Source: Actinomycetota bacterium
GTDB taxonomy: Bacteria; Actinomycetota; Geothermincolia; Geothermincolales; RBG-13-55-18
Direction of reading: 5' to 3'
DNA length: 64,000 nt
Assembly (NCBI GenBank): GCA_040757835.1
Contig: JBFLWJ010000012.1
Coordinates: 37,789 to 101,788, forward strand
Below the pieces are notes generated by a model, which worked only from the letters and a program-made list of their open reading frames with translations, did not search any database and had not been told where the DNA came from. The position numbers and the translations under genes were made by a program. Below are positions 32,616-39,317 of this stretch, piece after piece. Within the stretch, counting starts at the first letter, position 1; the number at the start of each line of letters is the position of its first letter.

Positions 32616-33395
32616 TCAGCTCGCGACGTTGCCGCCGTCCACGTAGAGGACCTGGCCGGTGACGAAGTCGGAGGCGGCCGAGGCCAGAAAGACCGCCGCG
32701 CCGATGAAGTCCTCGGGCTCCGCCGCCCGCCCCCAGGGGATACGGTCCAGGAATATCTTCGCCGCGGCGGGGTCCGAGAGGACCGGCTCCGTCAGGGGGG
32801 TGCGGAAGATGCACGGGGCGATGGAGTTCACGTTTATCTTGTGCCTGGCCCACTCCACCGCCAGCTGGCGGGTGAGCAGGTTGACGGCCCCCTTGCTGGT
32901 GCCGTAGGCGGCATAACCCAGGGGGTGGCCCAGGACGGCGCGCACCGAGGAGACGGTGATGACCTTGCCTCCCCCCTGCCCGATCATGGCCCTGCCGGCG
33001 TGCTTGCAGCAGAGGAAGGTGCCCTTGACGTTGGTGTCCATGACCAGGTCCCACTCCTCGGTGCCCAGCTCCTCGGCGGGGGCGCGCCTGGCCACCCCCG
33101 CGGCGGTGAGCAGGATGTCCACCCTGCCCAGCTCACCAGCGGCCCTCCTCACCATGGCCGCGACGCTCGCCTCGTCGGTCACGTCGCAACTGACGGAGAG
33201 CACTCTCCCTCCCGCGTCCCGTATCGCGGCCGCCGCCTCCTCCAGGGCATCGACCCTGCGGGCGGTGATGACCACCGAGGCGCCCCAGGCCGCCATCCCC
33301 GCCGCCGCCGCCCGCCCCAGCCCCCCGGAGCCGCCGGTGACGATAGCCACCTTGCCGGAGAGGTCGAACAGGCCTCTCATCTCCTCCGCGTTCAT
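32616..33395 (-). CDS. Short-chain dehydrogenase/reductase (SDR)
   Basis: 259 aa classical SDR: VAIVTGGSGGLGRAAAAGMA (TGxxxGxG), the catalytic tetrad region with TVSSVRAVLG and Y-x3-K in YAAYGTSKGA, and a C-terminal TGQVLYVDGGNVAS. Complete, family length. It interconverts a hydroxyl and a ketone with NAD(P)H. It lies between the cupin (21 bp) and the hydroxyacyl-CoA dehydrogenase (12 bp). The ring hydroxyl/ketone of a cyclic substrate is one possible target. Assignments such as 2-deoxygluconate dehydrogenase are equally compatible. Confidence 0.88.
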   Translation of the reverse strand: MNAEEMRGLFDLSGKVAIVTGGSGGLGRAAAAGMAAWGASVVITARRVDALEEAAAAIRDAGGRVLSVSCDVTDEASVAAMVRRAAGELGRVDILLTAAGVARRAPAEELGTEEWDLVMDTNVKGTFLCCKHAGRAMIGQGGGKVITVSSVRAVLGHPLGYAAYGTSKGAVNLLTRQLAVEWARHKINVNSIAPCIFRTPLTEPVLSDPAAAKIFLDRIPWGRAAEPEDFIGAAVFLASAASDFVTGQVLYVDGGNVAS

Positions 33396-33416
33396 CGCGC
33401 GATCCCCCCTCGGCCG

Positions 33417-33764
33417 CTATGTTTCCTCGGTATAGTTGATGATCACCAGCATGCTGGCGGGACGGTTGGTCTCGTTCACGATGGCCCGGCCCTCGTCCGG
33501 CCCGATGAAGATGGAATCCCAGGGTCCCAGGGTGACTATGTCGCCAGACTGGCATTTTATGGTGATCTCTCCCTCCAGGACGAAATAGACCTTCTCCGCA
33601 GGGGAGGCGTCGAACTCGGCGCCCCCGCCCGGCAGGAAATGGGACAGGCCCACCCAGAAGGACTGCGAGCCGGTCTCCTCCCGGCCGTGCAGACGCAGCG
33701 CGGTCATGCCGAAATGCTTGGGCGCCTGGTAGGACCTGCAGTCCTTCAGCTCTACTTTCTTCAT
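33417..33764 (-). CDS. Small single-domain cupin
   Basis: 115 aa, one beta-barrel. The cupin motif region is SHFLPGGGAEFDASPAEKVYFVLEGEITIKC, in which the usual metal-binding His pair is replaced (PGGGAEFDAS instead of HxH), so metal binding is doubtful; motif 2 is also weak (PDEGRAIVNETN). It could bind a ligand or act as an isomerase-like helper. A GAGGGGGTAACGCC site precedes the ATG. Encoded 15 bp after the cyclase-family hydrolase, in the same operon. Confidence 0.75.
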   Translation of the reverse strand: MKKVELKDCRSYQAPKHFGMTALRLHGREETGSQSFWVGLSHFLPGGGAEFDASPAEKVYFVLEGEITIKCQSGDIVTLGPWDSIFIGPDEGRAIVNETNRPASMLVIINYTEET

Positions 33765-33779
33765 GGCGTTACCCCCTCT

Positions 33780-34529
33780 TTAATCCACGATGGCCACCAG
33801 CCGGACGATGGAGCCGTCTCCCTTCTCCCAACGGATGGGGAACCCGGCGATGGTCACGCGCCTGCCCACCACCTCGTCGATGTCGCCGCCGACGTTCTCC
33901 CACCCCATGATGCCGTTGCCCAGAAGGAGGCGGTGACAGGGCTCCCATTCCGGGAAGTCCTCACCGGCCTCGCGCCCCGTCTCCCGGCGGTACTCCTCGC
34001 AGACGTCGGGGAGCAGGGGCCCGGTACCGTGGGGACCGATGGCCGTGGCCAGGGGATGGTCCAGGGCCTGGTGGTCCACCCCCACCGCCTTCACCTTCCT
34101 TTCCACGAACCACTCCCCCGCCTCGCGGTAGAGGCCGGGCGAGTAGGCGAAGTACTGGCGCGAGTCGCTGTAATAGCGGTGCCAGCCGGTGCGGATGATC
34201 ACGATGTCGCCTGGCTCGATCCGCGGCCGCGCCTTCTCCAGGTCCTCCGGGGTGATGACCTCCCACTTCCCCTTGGGGATGTCCACCACCACCCCGGTGC
34301 CGTAATAGCTGTCCAGGGGGATCTCGTCGGTGTAGGGGGCGCCCTCGATGACGTGGGCCGGGGAATCGGCGTGGGTGGTGCAGTGCATGAAGGTGGTTAT
34401 CTGCTGGGAGAGCACCCCCGACTTGGCGTGATAGTGGAAACGCTCGATCTTGACGTCGGGGAAATAGGGCCAGAGGGGGGCGTTGTGCCCGAAGGTCTGG
34501 CTGAGGTCATACAGCTTCACTTTGCCCAT
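33780..34529 (-). CDS. Cyclase/kynurenine formamidase-family metal hydrolase
   Basis: 249 aa. The family metal motif HxxTHxDxPxH is present as HCTTHADSPAH, with GTGVVVDIPKG, DIVIIRTGWHRYY and GVDHQALDHP following. The family (PF04199) uses manganese or zinc to hydrolyse amides, lactones or cyclic ketones, including ring cleavage of cyclohexane-type diketones. GGGAGGTGTCTTAG precedes the ATG. Its start overlaps the 3' end of the IclR gene by 23 bp. In a degradative operon a ring-opening hydrolase role is attractive; isatin hydrolase and kynurenine formamidase are alternatives. Confidence 0.84.
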   Translation of the reverse strand: MGKVKLYDLSQTFGHNAPLWPYFPDVKIERFHYHAKSGVLSQQITTFMHCTTHADSPAHVIEGAPYTDEIPLDSYYGTGVVVDIPKGKWEVITPEDLEKARPRIEPGDIVIIRTGWHRYYSDSRQYFAYSPGLYREAGEWFVERKVKAVGVDHQALDHPLATAIGPHGTGPLLPDVCEEYRRETGREAGEDFPEWEPCHRLLLGNGIMGWENVGGDIDEVVGRRVTIAGFPIRWEKGDGSIVRLVAIVD

Positions 34530-35304
34530 CTAAGACACCTCCCTTGTGGTGTAACCTCTCCGAGATCTCGGACGCCACCTGCATGGTGCGCACGACCACG
34601 GCGGAGTCCGCCTCGCCCGTGATGCGCTGCGCGAGGCCTGCGACAACCACCGCCGCGACGGCCTCGTCCTCGCGGTTGAAGACCGGGGCCCCCACGGCGT
34701 TGATGCCGATGTCTATCTCCTCCATGTCCAGGGAATACCCTCTGCGCCTGATCTCCTCGAGTCCGCGCCTATATGCCTTGACGCTGGTGATGGTGTTGGG
34801 GGTGAAACGCTGCAGCCTTCCCTTGACCAGCTCATCGGCCCTCTCCGGCGGCGAGAAGGCCAGGACGGCCTTGGCTCCAGCGGCGGCGTGCACGGGCAAC
34901 CTGTCGCCCACCGTCCCGGCGATGCGCACCCGCTGCGGCCCCTCCGCCACGTAGGCCATTACCGTCCCCGGGCCTGAGAGCACCTCGAGTACTACCGTCT
35001 CCTTGAGCTGGTCTCGGAGCGCGTCTATATAGGGTGCCGCCATCTGGACCAGGCTGGAGTTCAGTCCGTTGTTGTATGCCCTGCCGATGTCGGAAGCGAC
35101 CGGCCCCAGGGAGTACTTCTTGGTCTCCGGGTCCTGCTGCAGGAACCCCCTCTCGGCCAGGGTGCGCAGGATGCGGGATGCCGTCGCCTTGTGCAACCCC
35201 AGCCTCTGGCTGATCTCCCCGGTGCCCAGTTCCCGGTTGTAGGGGGTGAAGGCCATGAGGATATCGAGCGCCTTCTCAATGGAGTTGGGCCTGCCGCCGT
35301 CCAT
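34507..35304 (-). CDS. IclR-family transcriptional regulator
   Basis: 265 aa. N-terminal winged helix (about 5-70: SIEKALDILMAFTPYNRELG, LGLHKATASRILRTLAERG) and a C-terminal IclR effector domain (GLEEIRRRGYSLDMEEIDIGINAVGAPVFN). IclR proteins bind small aromatic or organic acids and control adjacent catabolic operons. It is the first gene of the operon running to 27003, and its own upstream region carries nested inverted repeats (35323-35360), so autoregulation with operon control is likely. The ribosome site is weak (GGGATG). Confidence 0.9.
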   Translation of the reverse strand: MDGGRPNSIEKALDILMAFTPYNRELGTGEISQRLGLHKATASRILRTLAERGFLQQDPETKKYSLGPVASDIGRAYNNGLNSSLVQMAAPYIDALRDQLKETVVLEVLSGPGTVMAYVAEGPQRVRIAGTVGDRLPVHAAAGAKAVLAFSPPERADELVKGRLQRFTPNTITSVKAYRRGLEEIRRRGYSLDMEEIDIGINAVGAPVFNREDEAVAAVVVAGLAQRITGEADSAVVVRTMQVASEISERLHHKGGVLDGQSEAV

Positions 35305-35322
35305 AGCACATCCCGTAATATG

Positions 35323-35360
35323 GTATCGTATTATGATACTGTATATTGCATTATAATACG
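35323..35360. promoter_or_regulatory. Nested inverted repeats upstream of the IclR operon
   Basis: CGTATTAT (35327-35334) is inverted as ATAATACG (35353-35360), and GTATC (35323-35327) is inverted as GATAC (35335-35339). The segment is AT-rich and sits 20-55 bp upstream of the regulator's start codon, the expected place for an IclR operator and promoter. Confidence 0.55.
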
Positions 35361-35453
35361 ATTATTATGTATGTCAAGACGCTGCCGGGTTGGGTATCCT
35401 GGGAAGCGCAGGACCTGTTCAGCTTGGAGCGCCAAGCGCCTGGCCCTAGCCCA

Positions 35454-36152
35454 TCAATCCATGTCCGTTTCGTCCGCCCTGTTCCGCCTTGTCTCTCTGA
35501 TGCGCTCCATGAGATCGAAGGCCCGCTGCTGCGCCGCCCGCTCGGCGTCATTCCTGGGCATACCCCATGGCTGCATGACCTTCCAGGTTATCCTGCCGCT
35601 GAGCGGGGGTTCCGGGAAAGCTCCCACGTCGTAGAGCTCCTGGCCGCGGAATCCCACCGGCTCCTCCTGGTAGCAGGACCACACCGCCCGCCTTATCAGG
35701 CCGGGGTCGCCCTGGAACTGCAGGTCCACCAGGGTTAGCTGGGCACGGAAGCGCTCGATGAGTTCGCGGGGGATGTTGTAGAGGAAGGGATGGGGCGACT
35801 CCGTTCCGATGATGTGCATCTTCTCGTCCACGCCGTTGGCAAAGAGGGCCTTGACGGCGTCCCCGGTTAGGTGGCCGTCGGATTCCGGTCCCCCCAGGAT
35901 GAAGTAGCGGATGTTGGGGTTGGCGACAACGTTGCAGATGACCTTCTCCAGCCCGATGTTCTCCGTCTGCAGGGTGCCGGAGAGGGCCGCGCCGCTCTCG
36001 GCCCCGGCACGCACCAGCGCCTCGATCTCCGGCGGCACCTTATCCTGGTTCCACTTGAGGATGACGCACACGACCACCGGGGAGCGGTCGTTGCCCCGGA
36101 TGAAGCAGCCCTCCTCGGGCGGGTAGTCGGAGTGCGGGTCCACCTTGAGCAC
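35454..36152 (-). CDS. MtrA-like corrinoid protein (methyltransferase subunit A family)
   Basis: 232 aa. GAALSGTLQTENIGLEKVI, NPNIRYFILGGPESDGHLTG and the following ALFANGVDEKMHIIG block are diagnostic of MtrA of methanogen tetrahydromethanopterin S-methyltransferase. H94 in GHLTG corresponds to the His known to coordinate cobalt in MtrA (His84, GHITG). There is no C-terminal membrane helix; the tail is charged. GTG start after GAGGAGGCATGAGGCGCC. It lies 6 bp downstream of the arsenite exporter gene, so it belongs to the ars operon. The other Mtr subunits are absent. Role: soluble corrinoid methyl carrier or cobamide sensor, function unknown. Confidence 0.82.
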   Translation of the reverse strand: MLKVDPHSDYPPEEGCFIRGNDRSPVVVCVILKWNQDKVPPEIEALVRAGAESGAALSGTLQTENIGLEKVICNVVANPNIRYFILGGPESDGHLTGDAVKALFANGVDEKMHIIGTESPHPFLYNIPRELIERFRAQLTLVDLQFQGDPGLIRRAVWSCYQEEPVGFRGQELYDVGAFPEPPLSGRITWKVMQPWGMPRNDAERAAQQRAFDLMERIRETRRNRADETDMD

Positions 36153-36158
36153 GGCGCC

Positions 36159-37256
36159 TCATGCCTCCTCTCGTATCGTCCCCGTTTGCGCGGCGGCAAG
36201 CTCTTCGCGCGGCTGGAAGTACTTGCGGCGGAAGAGCAGGGCCACGTTGACCAGGCTGATGAGGATGGGCACCTCCAGCAGCGGCCCGATCACCGCCGCG
36301 AATGCCTGGCCGGAGGATATCCCCCACACCGAGATGGCCACCGCGATGGCCAGCTCGAAGTTGTTGCTGGAGGCGGTGAAGGAGATCGCCGTCGCCCTCC
36401 TGTAATCGAGGCCTATCCTGTAGGAGACGTAGAAGCTGAAGAAGAACATGAAGAGGAAGTAGATGGCCAGGGGGATGGCGACCCGCATCACGTCCAGGGG
36501 GAGTTCCACGATCTGCTCCCCCTTGTAGGAGAACATCACCACGATGGTGAAGAGCAGGGCCACCAGGGTGATGGGGCTGATGCGGGGGATGAACTTCTCC
36601 TCGTACCATTCCTTCCCCTTGAAACGTATGAGGGTAAAGCGGCTGATGATTCCCGCGAGGAAGGGTATGCCCAGGTAGATGAAGACGGTACGGGCGATCT
36701 GCCACATGGTCACGCCGACGGCCACCTCGCTCTCGGCGACCCCCAGCCACACCGGGAGCTTGGTCACGTAGAACCAGGCGATGAAAGTGTAGAAGAAGAT
36801 CTGCACCAGGGAGTTGATCCCCACCAGGGCGGCGGCGTACTCGTTGTCGCCTTCCGCAAGGCTGTTCCAGACGATGACCATGGCGATGCAGGGGGTGATG
36901 CCTATGAGGATGGTGCCGTACATGAACTCGGGATAGGCGCGCAGGAAGAGCGCGCTCAATCCGAACATCACGGACGGTCCCACTATCCAGATAAGCCCCA
37001 GGGCCAGAAGGAGTGTTTTGCGATCACTGAAGATGCGACCCATCTCCTCGTACTTCACCTTGGCCAGGGGCGGGTACATCATGAGGATGAGCCCGATGGC
37101 GATGGGGATATTGGTAGTGCCGGAGGTGAACCTGTCCAGGAAATCGGGCACTCCTTCCCAGAAGTAGCCGATGGCCACGCCGATCCCCATGGCCGCGAAT
37201 ATCCACAGGGTCAGGTAACGGTCGAGCCACGAGAGCCGCCTGGTCTTCTCCGTCAC
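36159..37256 (-). CDS. acr3: ACR3-family arsenite efflux transporter
   Basis: About 365 aa with ten hydrophobic segments. ACR3 signatures are [40 protein letters not shown] and [21 protein letters not shown], which includes the conserved Cys required for As(III) transport, and a late Glu-rich helix. A GTG at 37256 with GGAGG 10 bp upstream is preferred over a GTG seven codons earlier. Located between arsR (27 bp by this start) and the MtrA-like gene. It exports arsenite across the cytoplasmic membrane. Confidence 0.93.
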   Translation of the reverse strand: MTEKTRRLSWLDRYLTLWIFAAMGIGVAIGYFWEGVPDFLDRFTSGTTNIPIAIGLILMMYPPLAKVKYEEMGRIFSDRKTLLLALGLIWIVGPSVMFGLSALFLRAYPEFMYGTILIGITPCIAMVIVWNSLAEGDNEYAAALVGINSLVQIFFYTFIAWFYVTKLPVWLGVAESEVAVGVTMWQIARTVFIYLGIPFLAGIISRFTLIRFKGKEWYEEKFIPRISPITLVALLFTIVVMFSYKGEQIVELPLDVMRVAIPLAIYFLFMFFFSFYVSYRIGLDYRRATAISFTASSNNFELAIAVAISVWGISSGQAFAAVIGPLLEVPILISLVNVALLFRRKYFQPREELAAAQTGTIREEA

Positions 37257-37283
37257 GGTTAAGATGCCTCCGGTCACAACTTA

Positions 37284-37643
37284 CTACTTTGCGCAGCAGT
37301 ATGCGCTCTTCGCCTCCGTCTTCATCGAAAGCCGGTCATCCCCCAGGACATCCCGGAAAGCCCGATTGAGGCCGCGGACGGCATCACCATCCAGGGAGTA
37401 ATAGGACCAGGTCCCTTCCCTGCGCACCTCGACCAATCCCGCCTCCCTGAGCACCCCCAGGTGATGCGAGGCCAGGGGTTGGGAGATGGCCAATCCCTCC
37501 TCGATCTCGCAGACGCACTTCTCGCCCGAGAAGAGGGCGCAGAGTATGCGCAGCCGGTTGGGATCGGAGATGACCTTCAGCGTCTCGGACAGTTCGTTCA
37601 CCTCGCGACTGGCCGCGCATTCGAAGGTTGGCTTCCTCTCCAT
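37284..37643 (-). CDS. arsR: ArsR-family arsenite-responsive repressor
   Basis: 119 aa winged helix. The arsenite site is EKCVCEIEEGL (C43-x-C45 in the alpha3 helix, as in E. coli ArsR), followed by the recognition helix SQPLASHHLGVLREAGL and wing RREGTWSYYSLD. There is an extra C-terminal pair C116-C117, which could add a ligand. First gene of arsR-acr3-mtrA-like, divergent from arsC across an AT-rich promoter region. It should repress both directions until As(III) binds. Confidence 0.92.
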   Translation of the reverse strand: MERKPTFECAASREVNELSETLKVISDPNRLRILCALFSGEKCVCEIEEGLAISQPLASHHLGVLREAGLVEVRREGTWSYYSLDGDAVRGLNRAFRDVLGDDRLSMKTEAKSAYCCAK

Positions 37644-37684
37644 AACCTCTCTTATCCTCCTTCGCGGTGGTAATAAATAAACGC

Positions 37685-37730
37685 TTGCTTATATAAACTA
37701 ATATTAATATAATATGATCTTGAGTGCAAT
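37685..37730. promoter_or_regulatory. Divergent ars promoter/operator region
   Basis: On the plus strand TTGCTT (37685-37690), a 17-bp spacer and TATAAT (37708-37713) form a good arsC promoter. On the minus strand TTGCAC, a 17-bp spacer and TAATAT would drive arsR. Both overlap an AT-rich dyad around TAATATTA, a suitable ArsR operator. Confidence 0.6.
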
Positions 37731-37806
37731 GCAACAGTTAAGGTCATTACGGGCTTGACCAGGCCGACCATAACGCGACTGAAGCCGACCGGGCCAAGGA
37801 GTTGTG

Positions 37807-38202
37807 ATGCCTGAAAAAGTCCTGTTCGTATGCGGCGAGAACGCCTGCCGCTCCCAGATGGCGGAGGCCTTCTACAACGCCATGGCCGCAAAGAGCACCG
37901 CCGAGAGCGCCGGCACCTTCCCCGCGGACCGGGTCAATCCCCTGGCCGTCGAGGTGATGCGCGAGGCGGGCATCGATATCTCTAGCATGAGGCCCGTGAA
38001 GCTGGACCTCTCCCGCCTCGATGAGTTCGGCCGTATCATCTCCTTTGGCTGCATCGCAAAAGCGGCCTTCCCGGCTCGGGACCGCCTGGAAGAGTGGCTG
38101 ATCGAGGACCCGGCCGGCCAGGACATCGCTTTCTTCCGCGGCGTCCGCGACGACATCCGCTCCAGGGTAGAGCGCCTCGTCGCGGAGATGGAGGGCCTCT
38201 GA
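37807..38202 (+). CDS. arsC: Arsenate reductase, low-molecular-weight phosphatase type
   Basis: 131 aa. The P-loop CGENACRS (C9-x5-R15) and DPAG loop mark the LMW-PTP ArsC family that reduces arsenate to arsenite. C82 in SFGCIAKAAFPA matches the second redox Cys of the thioredoxin-coupled enzyme, but the third (about residue 88-89) is Phe, so the classical three-Cys relay is incomplete. Coupling to another thiol such as mycothiol, or use of C14, is possible. ATG at 37807 with AAGGAG upstream; a GTG directly before it is an alternative. Confidence 0.9.
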   Translation: MPEKVLFVCGENACRSQMAEAFYNAMAAKSTAESAGTFPADRVNPLAVEVMREAGIDISSMRPVKLDLSRLDEFGRIISFGCIAKAAFPARDRLEEWLIEDPAGQDIAFFRGVRDDIRSRVERLVAEMEGL

Positions 38203-38277
38203 GGGCGCGGTGTCGCTACCCTGCCATGGTCCGCATGTCGCGCTTTGCGGAGATAGCCGTTCCGGCCAACTGATACC

Positions 38278-39291
38278 CTACTTCTTGATTTTTCTCTTTG
38301 ATGCGTCCACCCCAAGCAGGCCCGCCAGGTTGAGGCCGAAGATCTTGGCGCGGTCATCGTCGGTGAGGGCGGGATAGCCGTAATCCTCCTGCATGTCCTC
38401 GGGGAACTGGAAGTCGCGCAAGCCCTGCACGGCCGCCTTGATCTGAACCCCGAAACCGGCGTAGTCGCAGCCCCAGATGATGCGGTCCGGGCCCACGAAG
38501 CGCATGGCCTCCCCCAGGATCTTGGCGAACTTGCGCGGAGCGGAGAGCGCCCAGGGGATGAGCAGGGAGAGGCAGGGGTAGATGTTGGGGTGCCCCATGG
38601 CCACCATGTTGAGGTCGTCGCAGTAGGGGTAGCCCATGTGGAAGGCGACGAGCTTTAAGTCGGGGAAGTCCCGGGCCACGTCGTCCAGCTGCAGGGGCAG
38701 GGCGTACTTGCTCTTTCCGGGGGGCACCCAGCAGAAGCCGGTGTGGATGTCGAGCACGATCTGGAGCTCCTCCGCCTTCTCGTAGAAGGGCCAGAGGTCG
38801 GGGTCGTTGATGTAGGTATCCTCGGGGGGATAGAACTTGAATATCTTCGCCCCCCGCTCCTTCACCCAGTACTCCAGCTCCCAGATGGTGTTCTTCACGC
38901 CCTTGAACTTGATGGGGCTGATGTTGGGCTGGTACATGAAGCGGTCGGGGTGGGCGTCCACCACCCTGGCCATGGCCCCGTTCGACATCCAGCGGCTGGT
39001 GTAGCCGGTGGTGTCCATCATGGACTCGGGCAGGCAGCAGGCGATGTCCACCCCGTACTTGTCCATGTACTCCAGCAGGGCTTCGGGGTCCTCGTCCTTG
39101 GTGAACTCCTTGGGGTCCATGTCCGCGAACAGCTCCAACTTCGCTCCCAACATCAGCGGCATCCTGATGTTGTCGATGGCCCGCCACCACATCTGCACCC
39201 CGGGGAAGTGGTTGATGGGCTCCATCTCCCCCAGCAGGTGAGCCTCCGGGTCGATCTTGAAGAAATCGTCCTTCTCGAAAGCATCGCTCAT
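38278..39291 (-). CDS. Amidohydrolase-2 family metal-dependent hydrolase/decarboxylase
   Basis: 337 aa TIM barrel. It has an E16-A-H18 motif in FKIDPEAHLLG in place of HxH, then LDIHTGFCW, VAFHMGYPYCDD and IIWGCDYAG supplying further metal ligands and Asp. The ExH variant is typical of the gamma-resorcylate/5-carboxyvanillate decarboxylase and cyclohexadiene hydratase-like branch. AAAGGAGG precedes the ATG. Last gene of the long operon, 26 bp after the second Mo/W enzyme. Candidate for decarboxylation or hydration of an aromatic acid; the reaction is not assigned. Confidence 0.83.
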   Translation of the reverse strand: MSDAFEKDDFFKIDPEAHLLGEMEPINHFPGVQMWWRAIDNIRMPLMLGAKLELFADMDPKEFTKDEDPEALLEYMDKYGVDIACCLPESMMDTTGYTSRWMSNGAMARVVDAHPDRFMYQPNISPIKFKGVKNTIWELEYWVKERGAKIFKFYPPEDTYINDPDLWPFYEKAEELQIVLDIHTGFCWVPPGKSKYALPLQLDDVARDFPDLKLVAFHMGYPYCDDLNMVAMGHPNIYPCLSLLIPWALSAPRKFAKILGEAMRFVGPDRIIWGCDYAGFGVQIKAAVQGLRDFQFPEDMQEDYGYPALTDDDRAKIFGLNLAGLLGVDASKRKIKK

Positions 39292-39317
39292 GACAGCCTC
39301 CTTTGTTCAAGCCACTC

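Noticed and set aside
32514-34622. A 702-codon open frame on the plus strand
   Set aside because: Antisense shadow of the SDR, cupin and cyclase genes, which carry family motifs and ribosome sites.
35454-36152. Evidence for methanogenesis from the MtrA-like gene
   Set aside because: The other Mtr subunits and all methanogenesis genes are absent, the membrane helix is missing, and the surroundings are bacterial.
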